DNA of 64,000 nucleotides from Deltaproteobacteria bacterium (GTDB lineage Bacteria > Desulfobacterota > Desulfobacteria > Desulfobacterales > UBA5852), in assembly GCA_020444045.1 (NCBI GenBank), contig JAHLLS010000006.1, forward strand, positions 124,001 to 188,000, given 5' to 3'. This document shows positions 46,333 through 54,642 of this stretch, piece by piece. The position numbers and the translations under genes were made by a program. Position 1 is the stretch's first letter; the number at the start of each line of letters is the position of its first letter. The notes below the pieces were generated by a model. That model was not told the DNA's origin. It did no database searches and saw nothing but the letters and a program-made list of their open reading frames with translations.

Positions 46333-48123
46333 ATGACGATCACTTCTTCTTCAGCGTTCGCAGACCTAGTTTTTAAAAACGGCCGGGTGTTTACCCAGGA
46401 GGCGGAACCCGCCCAAGCCCAGGCCGTCGCCGTCGCCGGCAAACGCATCGTCTATGTCGGTGATAACGAGGGGGCGGCCGGTTTCATCGGACCGCACACG
46501 CAGGTCATCGACCTGGACGGCAAGATGGTGCTGCCGGCCTTTATCGACGCTCATATGCACCCGGTTCATGGGGCCTATCGGTATGTTTATTGCCTGAGTC
46601 TGTTCGGTATCAACGCGGACGATCTGAAACAGGCCTACCTGGACGAAGCCCGCCGCTTCGTGGCGCAGAACTCGGACAAGCCATGGATCCAGGGCGCCGG
46701 CTTCCGCCGCGGGGCCTTTGACGAGATCGGGCCGCGCAGGGAATGGCTGGACGCCGTGGAAGCCAAACGACCCGTCTCGATTCTTTCCAAAGACGGCCAC
46801 TCCTTGTGGGTCAACTCCCGGGCCCTGGAAATTGCGGGCATTACCGCCGACACGCCCGATCCGCCCAACGGCGTCATCAAACGGGATCCGGCCACGGGCT
46901 GCCCTTCCGGGCTGTTGCAGGAAGCGGCCATGGCCCTCGTGAAGCCGCACATCCCCAAGCCTACCCGGGAAGAAATCAAGGCCACCCTGCTATGGCTGCA
47001 GCAATGGCTCAACCGCGAGGGCATCACCACGGCCTTGGACGCCATTCTGGAAATTGACGCTCCGGAAGTCTACCGGGCCTACCAGGAACTGGCCGAAGAA
47101 AGTCGCTTGACCGTTCGCTACCGGGGCGCCTGGCGCATCATTCCCGAACGGGATTTCAAAGCCGACATCGACCGGGCCCTGGCATTGTCGCAGCAGTTCG
47201 ATACGCCCCATTTCAAAACGGACGTTTTCAAGTTCTTCGCCGATGAAGTGGTTGAGGAGGAGACCGCCTTGCTGCTGAAGCCTTACGCCCATCGATCCGA
47301 TGACTGGCTGGGTCTCAAAGATTGGGACAACGACGCCCTGCTGGCGGCTTTTACCAGGGTTCACCAGGCCGGCGGCCAGGTGCACGTGCACACTATCGGG
47401 GATGGTGCCGTGCGATACGTGCTGGATGTTTTAGAGGCGCTGAAGCAAAAAACCGAGCCAACCCGTTGGGATCGGCGACCGACCCTGGCCCATCTGCAGT
47501 TGGTTCACCCCGACGATTTCCGCCGCATGGCCGCGATGGACGTGACCGCCGTCATTGCCCCCTACTGGTGCATCGTCGAAGACTATTTCTGGGAGATGTA
47601 CGTGGACTACCTGGGTCGCGAGCGGGCCTTCAACGGGCAGTACCCCCAGAAGCGTTTTTTGGAAAACGGCGTGAACCTGGCCTTTCATTCCGATTTTTCC
47701 GTGGTCGAACCCGATTCCATGCGGGCGCTGTACAGCGCCTTGACGCGCCGGGCGCCCAGGCGGACATTCGAAAGCAATTACGGCCGCATGCCCGGTTATC
47801 GCTACGTTGCTGAATCCGGAGCAGACCTGCAATACGGCGATATCGGCACCCTGCCGCCGGAAGAGGAATGCCTCGACTTGGAGGAAGCCCTCCTGGCCTA
47901 CACCATGGGGGGGGCCTATGCGAATTTTATGGAAAACGATCTGGGCTCAATTGTGGCCGGCAAACTGGCCGACCTAATCGTCCTGGACCAAAATCTCTAC
48001 GAGATCCCCTTCGACGACATCCCCCAGGCCCGCGTGGTCATGACCCTCTTCGAGGGACGCATCGTTTTCGAAGACGACGGCACGCAGCCAAGAGGCGGCC
48101 GCCCGCCCCTGCCGGAACGCTGA
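46333..48123 (+). CDS. YtcJ-like metal-dependent amidohydrolase, cluster 2
   Basis: A 596-residue amidohydrolase-superfamily enzyme. Metal-ligand regions are FIDAHMHPVHG, HVHTIGDGAVRYVLD and AFHSDFSVVEP; the C-terminal phrase GSIVAGKLADLIVLD is typical. It is a paralogue of the enzyme at 23836-25464 but differs in several motifs (HSDF against SSDC), so the substrates probably differ. It is followed after two bases by the oxidase gene. The reaction is probably hydrolysis of an amide or similar bond in the imported compound. Confidence 0.9.
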   Translation: MTITSSSAFADLVFKNGRVFTQEAEPAQAQAVAVAGKRIVYVGDNEGAAGFIGPHTQVIDLDGKMVLPAFIDAHMHPVHGAYRYVYCLSLFGINADDLKQAYLDEARRFVAQNSDKPWIQGAGFRRGAFDEIGPRREWLDAVEAKRPVSILSKDGHSLWVNSRALEIAGITADTPDPPNGVIKRDPATGCPSGLLQEAAMALVKPHIPKPTREEIKATLLWLQQWLNREGITTALDAILEIDAPEVYRAYQELAEESRLTVRYRGAWRIIPERDFKADIDRALALSQQFDTPHFKTDVFKFFADEVVEEETALLLKPYAHRSDDWLGLKDWDNDALLAAFTRVHQAGGQVHVHTIGDGAVRYVLDVLEALKQKTEPTRWDRRPTLAHLQLVHPDDFRRMAAMDVTAVIAPYWCIVEDYFWEMYVDYLGRERAFNGQYPQKRFLENGVNLAFHSDFSVVEPDSMRALYSALTRRAPRRTFESNYGRMPGYRYVAESGADLQYGDIGTLPPEEECLDLEEALLAYTMGGAYANFMENDLGSIVAGKLADLIVLDQNLYEIPFDDIPQARVVMTLFEGRIVFEDDGTQPRGGRPPLPER

Positions 48124-48125
48124 CC

Positions 48126-49400
48126 ATGCATCGGATCCAAGAACGAAACTACTGGCTCGATCCACCGCTGCTGCCAACGTTTGCGGAAGCGCCGCCCGCA
48201 CGGACCGATGTTCTCGTCGTCGGCAGCGGATTCACCGGCACCACGGCCGCCATCCGGCTGCGCCAGGCAGGTTTCGAGGTAACCGTGATCGATGCCAAAC
48301 CCTTGGGCACCGGGGCCAGTGCCCGCAACGGCGGCATGGTTCTGAGCGGCCTCAGCGACGATTTATTCGCCGTGATCAAGCGGTATGGCATCGACGTGGC
48401 CCGCAATCTCTATCGCGAGTCCATCGCATCGGTAACCGCGGTGGAACGGCTGGTGACCGAAGGGCATATCGACTGTGCGTTTCAGCGCACCGGGTTCCTT
48501 TTTGCGGCCTGCAAACCCCGTCACGCTGACGCGCTGCAACGCACCCAGAACTTGCTGGAACGCGCTTTCGGGCATGCCACCGAATGGATCCCGGCGGACC
48601 GCTTACGGGAAGAAATCGACACACCGGCTTACCATGGCGCCTTGCTGGACGCCTCGGATGCCGGGGTGCACCCGGCCCGCTATTGCGCGGGCTTGATTCT
48701 CATGGCCCAACGGCTGGGCGTAACGCTGCATGAAAACGTGACGGCGCTGGCCATCGCCAGGCAAGGTGAAAGACTTCGGGTCACCACCGATAAAGGCCCC
48801 ATACAGGCCGGAAAAGTAGTCATTGCCACGAACGGGTACACCGGTGCCCTGACACCCTGGATACGCCGCCGGATCGTGCCGGTCCGCAGCATGATGATCG
48901 CCACCGCCCCGCTGCCACCCGAACGGATCAAGGCCCTGATACCGCATGGCCGCATGATCGCAGACACCAAGACGTTTCTGTATTACTTCCGGCCCTCGCC
49001 GGATGGGACACGGATTCTGTTCGGCGGCCGCCCCCGATCCACCACCCAATCCCTGACGGAAAACGCCCGGCACATGCGGGACAATCTGCTGTCGGTTTTT
49101 CCGCAATTGACTTCCGTCGCGGTTGATTATGCCTGGTGGGGCAAGCTGGGATTCACGCTGGACCATCTGCCCCACGCAGGACAGCGGGATGGCGTTTATT
49201 ATGCCATGGGGTTCTGCGGCCACGGCGTCGCCCTGGCCACTCATTTGGGCGAGAAGCTGGCCGGCCTGATCCAGGAGAATCTATCGGGCGGAACCGCCTA
49301 TACCGGCCTGAAGTTCCGGGCCATACCGTTTTACAACGGACGGCCCTGGTTTCTGCCGCTGGTTTATCGCTTCTTCAGCCTGAAGGACCGGCTGTTATAA
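48126..49400 (+). CDS. FAD-dependent amine/D-amino acid oxidoreductase, PuuB/DadA-like
   Basis: A 424-residue flavoenzyme of the DAO family. The FAD-binding motif is VLVVGSGFTGTTAAIRL, followed by GTGASARNGGMV, as in gamma-glutamylputrescine oxidase PuuB. The C-terminal FAD contact is GVYYAMGFCGHGVALATHLG. The ATG at 48126 lies two bases after the amidohydrolase stop; the open frame upstream is a shadow of that gene. With the polyamine-type transporter on both sides it probably oxidises an amine derived from the imported substrate. Confidence 0.9.
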   Translation: MHRIQERNYWLDPPLLPTFAEAPPARTDVLVVGSGFTGTTAAIRLRQAGFEVTVIDAKPLGTGASARNGGMVLSGLSDDLFAVIKRYGIDVARNLYRESIASVTAVERLVTEGHIDCAFQRTGFLFAACKPRHADALQRTQNLLERAFGHATEWIPADRLREEIDTPAYHGALLDASDAGVHPARYCAGLILMAQRLGVTLHENVTALAIARQGERLRVTTDKGPIQAGKVVIATNGYTGALTPWIRRRIVPVRSMMIATAPLPPERIKALIPHGRMIADTKTFLYYFRPSPDGTRILFGGRPRSTTQSLTENARHMRDNLLSVFPQLTSVAVDYAWWGKLGFTLDHLPHAGQRDGVYYAMGFCGHGVALATHLGEKLAGLIQENLSGGTAYTGLKFRAIPFYNGRPWFLPLVYRFFSLKDRLL

Positions 49401-49542
49401 CCATTGCTCGCATATAAGGATCGACAGGGCGTCGAATGGTAAAAAAATCGAGTTGCAAATCATAATGAATCATTGCTATAGCGCCAGGGCGCTTCCTGCG
49501 CCACGTCAGATGGCCATTACCTGAATTTGGAGTGCCCTTGCC

Positions 49543-50640
49543 ATGCCAAAACCGGCCATAGAGATCAAAAACGTTACCAAGATATTCGAAGGCCATACCG
49601 GCCACCCGGTGACAGCCCTGGATAACGTATCGTTGACCATCGACGATAATGAATTTTTCACCCTGCTCGGGCCATCGGGCTGCGGCAAGACCACCCTTTT
49701 GCGTCTAATTGCGGGATTCGAGTATCCCACCCAAGGCGAAATCGTGCTGTTCGGCGAGAGTATCCGGGGCCTGCCGCCGCAACAACGCCCGGTCAACACG
49801 GTTTTTCAACACTACGCCCTTTTCCCCCACATGACCGTGGCCGAAAACGTGGGATTCCCCCTCAAAATGCAGGGCCAGCAGCAAGATGAAATGACACGGA
49901 CGGCCGCACGCATGTTGGACCTGGTTAAAATGGCGGATTTCGGGGACCGCATGCCCGATCAGCTTTCCGGCGGACAGCAGCAGCGCGTGGCCCTGGCCCG
50001 GGCCCTGGCCCCCCAGCCCAAGGTATTGCTATTGGACGAGCCCCTCTCCGCGCTGGACCTCAAACTCCGGCAGGAGATGCGCGTCGAGCTGAAAAACTTG
50101 CAGCGCCAGACCGGCATCACCTTCGTATTCGTGACCCATGACCAGGTCGAAGCCCTGACCATGAGCGACCGGATCGCCGTCATGTCCATGGGCCGGCTGC
50201 AGCAGGAAGGCACGCCCATCTCGATCTATGAGCAGCCGGTCAACCGGTTTGTGGCCGATTTCATCGGAGAAACGAATTTTATTCAAAGCACGATCGCCGG
50301 CATCGAAAGCAGCGGCGCACGCTGCACCATCGGCCCGGGGACGACCCTTGGCACCGGCGCCACCGCCGGCAAGGAAAAAGGGGACGCGGTCACACTGGCT
50401 ATCCGGCCTGAAAAAATCAGGCTTGTGAAAGCCGACGGCGCCGCAGAAGGACTCAAGGGACGGGTCGCGGAATGCATCTACACCGGAACGGACACCAACT
50501 ATCAGGTGGACCTGGAAAACAGCGATGTGCGCCTGGTGGTCAGGGGCCGCAACGCCATCACCGGTGAAACTCTGTTCAAAGTACGCGAAACCGTAGTGCT
50601 CAACGTGGCCGAAGGCGCGGCCCGGATACTGGCGGACTGA
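49543..50640 (+). CDS. potA: Polyamine-type ABC transporter ATPase, cluster 2
   Basis: A 365-residue PotA-type ATPase with Walker A GPSGCGKTT, Q-loop FQHYALFPH, signature LSGGQQQRVALARA, Walker B VLLLDEPLSALD and switch His in VTHDQVEAL. A TOBE domain follows from about residue 275. The stop and the PotB start share a base (TGATG), so the permease is made by coupled translation. It is 142 bases after the oxidase gene. Confidence 0.95.
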   Translation: MPKPAIEIKNVTKIFEGHTGHPVTALDNVSLTIDDNEFFTLLGPSGCGKTTLLRLIAGFEYPTQGEIVLFGESIRGLPPQQRPVNTVFQHYALFPHMTVAENVGFPLKMQGQQQDEMTRTAARMLDLVKMADFGDRMPDQLSGGQQQRVALARALAPQPKVLLLDEPLSALDLKLRQEMRVELKNLQRQTGITFVFVTHDQVEALTMSDRIAVMSMGRLQQEGTPISIYEQPVNRFVADFIGETNFIQSTIAGIESSGARCTIGPGTTLGTGATAGKEKGDAVTLAIRPEKIRLVKADGAAEGLKGRVAECIYTGTDTNYQVDLENSDVRLVVRGRNAITGETLFKVRETVVLNVAEGAARILAD

Positions 50641-51539
50641 TGCGACTCCTGCAAAGCACACCCATGCGAAGAGTGCTGGGCCTGGGACCGGCGTTAGGCA
50701 TCATCGGCTTTTTCATGGTGGTGCCGATCGCGATCATTGTCGTTTTCTCGTTCATGAAGTCCAACCCTTACGGGGGCGTCAATCCCGAATTTTCCCTGGA
50801 AGCCTACAAGCAGTTCCTCTTCGAACGCAACCTGATGGACGAGCTGGTGTTCAATGCCGCTTATCTGCGAATTTTCGGCCGGTCGTTCCTCCTGGCTCTG
50901 GTGACCACGGCACTGTGCCTCCTGATTGGTTTTCCAACCGCCTATTACATGTCTCGGCAGCCGGCCCGGCGCAAAAATCTGATGGTCTTCCTGGTGACTA
51001 TCCCTTTCTGGACCAACCTCCTGATCCGGGCCTATTGCTGGATTCTCCTGCTGCGGGATACGGGCATCATCAACAATTACCTTATAAAATGGGGGATCAT
51101 CGACGAACCACTGACGCTGCTCTACACCAATTTCGCCATCTTCCTGGGACTGGTCTACACCCATATCCCGTTCATGGTCTTGCCGATTTACGCCCGGGTG
51201 GAAAAGCTGGACTTCAACCTTCTTGAAGCGGCGCACGACCTTTACGCCAGCCGGCAGCAGCTGATGCGCCACGTGATTCTGCCATTGGCCGCGCCGGGCA
51301 TCATCGCGGGTAGCCTGCTGGTGTTCGTACCCTGTCTGGGCGATTTCATCATCCCCAACCTGCTGGGAGGCGGCAAACACCTGATGATCGGCAGCCTCAT
51401 TCAACTTCAGTTCGGCGGTTCCCGCAACTGGCCTTTCGGATCGGCCGCCGCCCTGATCCTGATGTCTTTCGTCCTGATCGCCATGATGATTTACGTCTGG
51501 GGACCGGGTCGCAAAATGAAACCGGAGGGTGGCGCCTGA
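50640..51539 (+). CDS. potB: Polyamine-type ABC permease PotB, cluster 2
   Basis: A 299-residue permease with six predicted helices. The EAA loop is LLEAAHDLYASRQQLMRHVILP and the PotB-like segment TIPFWTNLLIRAYCWILLLRD is present (quoted in part as PFWTNLLIRAYCW). Start and stop overlap those of potA and potC by one base each (TGATG). In this cluster the ATPase gene comes before the permeases, as in E. coli potABC, while in cluster 1 it comes last. Confidence 0.95.
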   Translation: MRLLQSTPMRRVLGLGPALGIIGFFMVVPIAIIVVFSFMKSNPYGGVNPEFSLEAYKQFLFERNLMDELVFNAAYLRIFGRSFLLALVTTALCLLIGFPTAYYMSRQPARRKNLMVFLVTIPFWTNLLIRAYCWILLLRDTGIINNYLIKWGIIDEPLTLLYTNFAIFLGLVYTHIPFMVLPIYARVEKLDFNLLEAAHDLYASRQQLMRHVILPLAAPGIIAGSLLVFVPCLGDFIIPNLLGGGKHLMIGSLIQLQFGGSRNWPFGSAAALILMSFVLIAMMIYVWGPGRKMKPEGGA

Positions 51540-52384
51540 TGGGTACTTCCACGACCAGCGGCCCAAATCCGGCCAGGGAAAAACAATTCGTTATCGGGCG
51601 ATTCCCCGGGTTTGCCACGACCTCCTGGGTTTTTCTGCTCTATCTTTACATCCCGATTTTTCTGCTCATCATCTTTTCCTTCAACGCCAGCCACTCGGCC
51701 ACGATCTGGCATGGGTTCAGCCTGGAGTGGTACCTGAAGGCCTTTGCCAACGACGATGTCCAGCGGGCCGCCGTAAACAGTTTGATCGTGGCCTTCAGCG
51801 CCACGGTGGTCGCTACAGTGGTCGCGGTTTTTGCCGCGCTGATCCTGGCCCGGGGCGGCCGTTTCCGCGGCCGCGGCCTGTCTTACGGCATTTTGATGCT
51901 GCCCATGACCATGCCGGAAATCGTCACGGCCGTGGCCACCCTGTCGTTTTTTACCGCCATTAAACTGGATATCGGCCTGGGGCGGGTTGTCATCGCCCAC
52001 ACCGTCTTCTGCATCCCCTTCGCCTTTCTGCCCATCCGGGCCCGGCTACAGGGCATGGACACCACCCTGGAACAGGCCGCCCAGGACCTGTACGCCAACG
52101 AATGGCAAACCTTTCGCTATGTCACGCTCCCCCTGCTGATGCCGGGCATCATTTCCGGCGCCATGCTCTCCTTCATTATTTCCATCGACGATTTTATCAT
52201 TACCCTGATGGTGGCGCCCGCCGGGTCGACCACGCTGCCCCTGTACATCTACGGCATGGTCCGCATGGGCGTTACGCCGGAAGTCAACGCCCTCTCCACC
52301 GTCATGCTGGCCATATCTCTCGTTTTCGTTTCCACGAGCTACCTCATCGGCCGCAAGAAACAGGCCGTAACGCCGAAAAAATAA
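51539..52384 (+). CDS. potC: Polyamine-type ABC permease PotC, cluster 2
   Basis: A 281-residue permease with six helices; PotC features are YIPIFLLIIFSFNAS, the EAA loop LEQAAQDLYANEWQTFRYVT and FIISIDDFIITL. It is the last gene of the transporter cluster. About 98 bases downstream is a hairpin (52482-52507). Confidence 0.95.
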   Translation: MGTSTTSGPNPAREKQFVIGRFPGFATTSWVFLLYLYIPIFLLIIFSFNASHSATIWHGFSLEWYLKAFANDDVQRAAVNSLIVAFSATVVATVVAVFAALILARGGRFRGRGLSYGILMLPMTMPEIVTAVATLSFFTAIKLDIGLGRVVIAHTVFCIPFAFLPIRARLQGMDTTLEQAAQDLYANEWQTFRYVTLPLLMPGIISGAMLSFIISIDDFIITLMVAPAGSTTLPLYIYGMVRMGVTPEVNALSTVMLAISLVFVSTSYLIGRKKQAVTPKK

Positions 52385-52481
52385 AGACGCGCGAAAAAGC
52401 ACGATACGGGCGATGCTGCCATCGGTGTTGCATTCACCCATTTTATGCTCATCATATGGTTACCCATAAACCCAAACAAAA

Positions 52482-52507
52482 CCCCTATGGCGAGAACGCC
52501 ACAGGGG
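52482..52507 (-). terminator. Hairpin with a T-rich tail on the minus strand
   Basis: CCCCT-A-TGGCG (52482-52492) pairs with CGCCA-C-AGGGG (52497-52507) with one mismatch and an AGAA loop. Read on the minus strand it is followed by TTTTGTTTGGG, so it is better as a minus-strand terminator, although the next plus-strand gene starts 20 bases later. It may also end the potABC transcript. Confidence 0.45.
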
Positions 52508-52526
52508 CAATGATAAGGAGTCCATC

Positions 52527-52730
52527 ATGAATCAGCTAAAATGTGCCGCCGAGAAAATGTCGTTGCGAACGCTGGGATTGATTCTTCTGCCCTTTGTGGC
52601 TTTTTTTACGATCGTCGCCAATGTTGTTGTGCCTTTTCTGGGGCTCTTTCTGGCGATCCCGTTGTTTGTTTTAAACGGCGTTCTGCTTGCGGCCCCCAAA
52701 AGCAAAACATGCCAGCTTTTGTTGAGCTGA
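52527..52730 (+). CDS. Small hydrophobic membrane protein, unknown
   Basis: A 67-residue protein with a ribosome site (AAGGAG) before its ATG. Two hydrophobic segments, LGLILLPFVAFFTIVANVVV and LGLFLAIPLFVLNGVLLA, are separated by a short turn, giving a helical hairpin with a short polar tail. I do not recognise a family. It follows potC by 142 bases, with a hairpin between, and so probably has its own promoter. Confidence 0.6.
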   Translation: MNQLKCAAEKMSLRTLGLILLPFVAFFTIVANVVVPFLGLFLAIPLFVLNGVLLAAPKSKTCQLLLS

Positions 52731-52793
52731 GCATCAAGACCGGAGGTCTACAAGGATAGCAGGAACCCCACCGGCGGTATCCACCTCATGTTG

Positions 52794-52830
52794 TTGCTCC
52801 GGCAACTTATCCTCCCTCTTGCCGGAGCAA
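52794..52830. terminator. Bidirectional terminator hairpin
   Basis: TTGCTCCGGCAA (52794-52805) and TTGCCGGAGCAA (52819-52830) are perfect 12-base arms with a 13-base loop. It lies between the convergent small membrane protein and selenoprotein genes and is placed to end both transcripts. Confidence 0.7.
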
Positions 52831-52911
52831 TGCTGATACCCCATCCGTTCACAACGCGACCTAACCGTCCGTTGAATAAACGCGCTATGCGGTGGTAATC
52901 GGTGGCGGCGG

Positions 52912-53490
52912 TTACGCCTTAGGTGCGGCGGGTCTGGCAGTAGAAATCATATTCGGGTTGGACTGGATAAATTGCAGAAGGTCATCCGCCGCCGGGTGAT
53001 CGGCGGGATCCTTGGCGAAATGGCTGAACCGGATACGACCGTCTGTATCGATAATGAAGACCCCGGGAAGCTGGCGGACATCTCCTTTGGGGATCCCGAT
53101 GCCATGCCCCTTGGCCAGGGCCGCAAGCCCCTTCATGGCCATGCCGACTGAAAGAAGGGCTTTGGGTGTTGCCTGTTTGAGTTGAAAGGCCTTGAAAAGT
53201 TGTTTCTCCGGGTCGGCAATCATCGGAAACGGGACATGGAACTGCGCCTTGAAAGCCGCGGTTTCCTCGACCGTTCCCAGACCGACGAGTACGATGCGGG
53301 CCCCCAGCTGTTGAAACTGTTCTTCTTTCCGGCGCAACTGCGCCACCTGCTCACGGCAGAACGGTCACCCGTAATGACGCAGGAAGACCAGCACCAGCGG
53401 CCCTTCTTGCCAGAACCGGCTAATAGGGGTGACGGTGTCGTCCCACAACACCACCTCCTGATCTTTGATGCTGTCCATATCGATCGGCAT
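52912..53490 (-). CDS. Selenocysteine-containing AhpC/TSA-like protein, U-x-x-C
   Basis: Read through one in-frame TGA (53367-53365 on the minus strand) this is a 192-residue thioredoxin-fold protein of the AhpC-TSA_2/PRXL2 type. The N-terminal part ends VLVFLRHYG, then TGA, then PFCREQVAQLRRKEEQF; the family has FGCPFCREQ here, so the TGA falls exactly on the first redox cysteine and gives selenocysteine at residue 42, as U-P-F-C. The rest (ARIVLVGLGTVEE, PFPMIADPEKQLFKAF, GVFIIDTDGRI) is normal. A ribosome site (GAGAGAGG) supports the ATG at 53490; another ATG lies six codons earlier. It would be annotated only as the 52912-53346 fragment. Confidence 0.85.
53331..53344 (-). promoter_or_regulatory. 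Candidate bacterial SECIS hairpin
   Basis: On the minus strand GGCGC and GCGCC form a short stem around AGTT, starting 20 bases after the TGA of the selenoprotein; the loop contains the G and U that SelB favours. A weaker hairpin CTGC-CGTGA-GCAG lies nearer the TGA. Confidence 0.5.
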
Positions 53491-53593
53491 ATCGATTTCC
53501 TCTCTCATTTGATCGTGTGAAATTGAATTGCGCCGGACCCGATGGACACCCCCGGCTGTTTTGGAAAGAACGTGTCCTGTTTATGTACTACGG

Positions 53594-53664
53594 ATAGGAT
53601 AATCACATGCCCGCCAAGGGCAACCATGTCATTCCTTTCGCAAAGGATGATGGGTTTATCCTAT
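53594..53664. ncRNA. Candidate structured RNA, three-way junction
   Basis: ATAGGATAA (53594-53602) and TTATCCTAT (53656-53664) make a perfect closing stem. Inside are two more hairpins: TGCCC-GCCAA-GGGCA (53608-53622), itself flanked by ACATG and CATGT, and TCA-T-TCCTTT-CGC-AAAGGA-TGA (53629-53650). It sits in the divergent gap, about 100 bases from the start of both the selenoprotein gene and the ThiS/MoaD-like gene, so it could be a leader of either. I could not match it to a riboswitch class. Confidence 0.5.
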
Positions 53665-53763
53665 AACTTCCCCCCAGAAATTCATCTATTGCAATGTCGG
53701 CTGTGTGTCAAAGGTTTAAGGGTAGTGTATTTCTATTGTTCATATAACCTAAAGGAGCTTGTC

Positions 53764-54000
53764 ATGAAAGTTGACCTTGTCTGTTTTTCCAAACTTGTCA
53801 ATGAGGACACGTGCGATTACCGCAACAGCCAGGCATACGATATGGCTGAGGGCCAGAATGTGGAAGATCTTCTTCAACAGGCCGGCATCCCCAAAGACGA
53901 CGTCAAGATCGCATTCGTCAACAGCCGGATCGTGGGTTTCGATACGGTCTTGTCCGACGGCGACCGGGTCGGGCTGGCACCCGCGGTTGGCGGGATGTAG
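53764..54000 (+). CDS. ThiS/MoaD-like ubiquitin-fold sulfur carrier
   Basis: A 78-residue beta-grasp protein ending in the diglycine-type tail VGGM rather than a bare GG. The fold is shown by MKVDLVCFSKL at the start, VEDLLQQAGIPKDDVKIAFVN in the middle and LSDGDRVGLAPAVGG at the end, as in MoaD. Such proteins carry sulfur as a C-terminal thiocarboxylate for molybdopterin, thiamine or other products. The extra Met after GG would need to be removed before activation. A clear ribosome site (AAAGGAG) precedes the ATG. No activating enzyme is adjacent. Confidence 0.85.
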   Translation: MKVDLVCFSKLVNEDTCDYRNSQAYDMAEGQNVEDLLQQAGIPKDDVKIAFVNSRIVGFDTVLSDGDRVGLAPAVGGM

Positions 54001-54155
54001 CCGCCATGCGGACCTGTTGAGTAAGAAGTTGGTGTTCAACACGCCGGCCTCGATTCCTGGGCCATGAAAGGTTCGGCGGTATCAGGGGCGCAGCCGTGTA
54101 AACAACCACTGGAACGGATGGGGAGATGCAATCCGCTCCTGAATCCGGCATCTGA

Positions 54156-54566
54156 TTATCCAGCGGGCCTGATCATGGCTTCGAGCTGTTTCATCATGGC
54201 GTGTTTATAGCCCAGCCGCTTGGCATCGGCGAGATAGCCGGCGGCCGGTTCGGGTTGATCTAAAAAGCGGGCATGAATCACGGCCAGATCCCAATACGGG
54301 TCGGCCAGGTAAGGATCGAGAGCGATGGCCTCCTTGAACAAACTGCACATCGTATCGATCTGTTCCGGCGAAGGCCGCGTGCCGGCCCGGTCGCAGGTCA
54401 TCAGGATGTCTTCCCCTTTACCCCCGCGGGCCAGGGCGGCCCGACGCTTCAGAGTGGGATTATCCGGGTTGCGTTTGAGGAACCGATCCACATAGGCAAT
54501 GGCATCATCCAGGCGCTGGGCTTTAAGCAGTTCCGCATATTTAAGGCGATCGAATTCTTTACCCAT
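54156..54566 (-). CDS. TPR-like protein, function unknown
   Basis: A 136-residue helical protein with tetratricopeptide-like units (KAQRLDDAIAYVDRFLKRNPDN, then SLFKEAIALDPYLADPYWDLAVIHARF in the second half, key motif AIALDP). The ATG at 54566 follows a good ribosome site (AAGGGAG, 9-base spacing); a longer frame to 54617 lacks one. It is 77 bases after hipA on the same strand. No named family recognised. Confidence 0.7.
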   Translation of the reverse strand: MGKEFDRLKYAELLKAQRLDDAIAYVDRFLKRNPDNPTLKRRAALARGGKGEDILMTCDRAGTRPSPEQIDTMCSLFKEAIALDPYLADPYWDLAVIHARFLDQPEPAAGYLADAKRLGYKHAMMKQLEAMIRPAG

Positions 54567-54642
54567 TTTCCACATCTCCCTTGCACTTGCCGGAGCATCA
54601 CCGGCCATAAGGGGCATTCCCTATGCCCCGGTGTTGGTTTTC

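Noticed and set aside
53594..53664. GEMM (cyclic dinucleotide) riboswitch
   Set aside because: Blocks AGGGCAACC and CGCAAAG look similar, but here CGC is the loop of a separate hairpin and the GEMM layout is not met.
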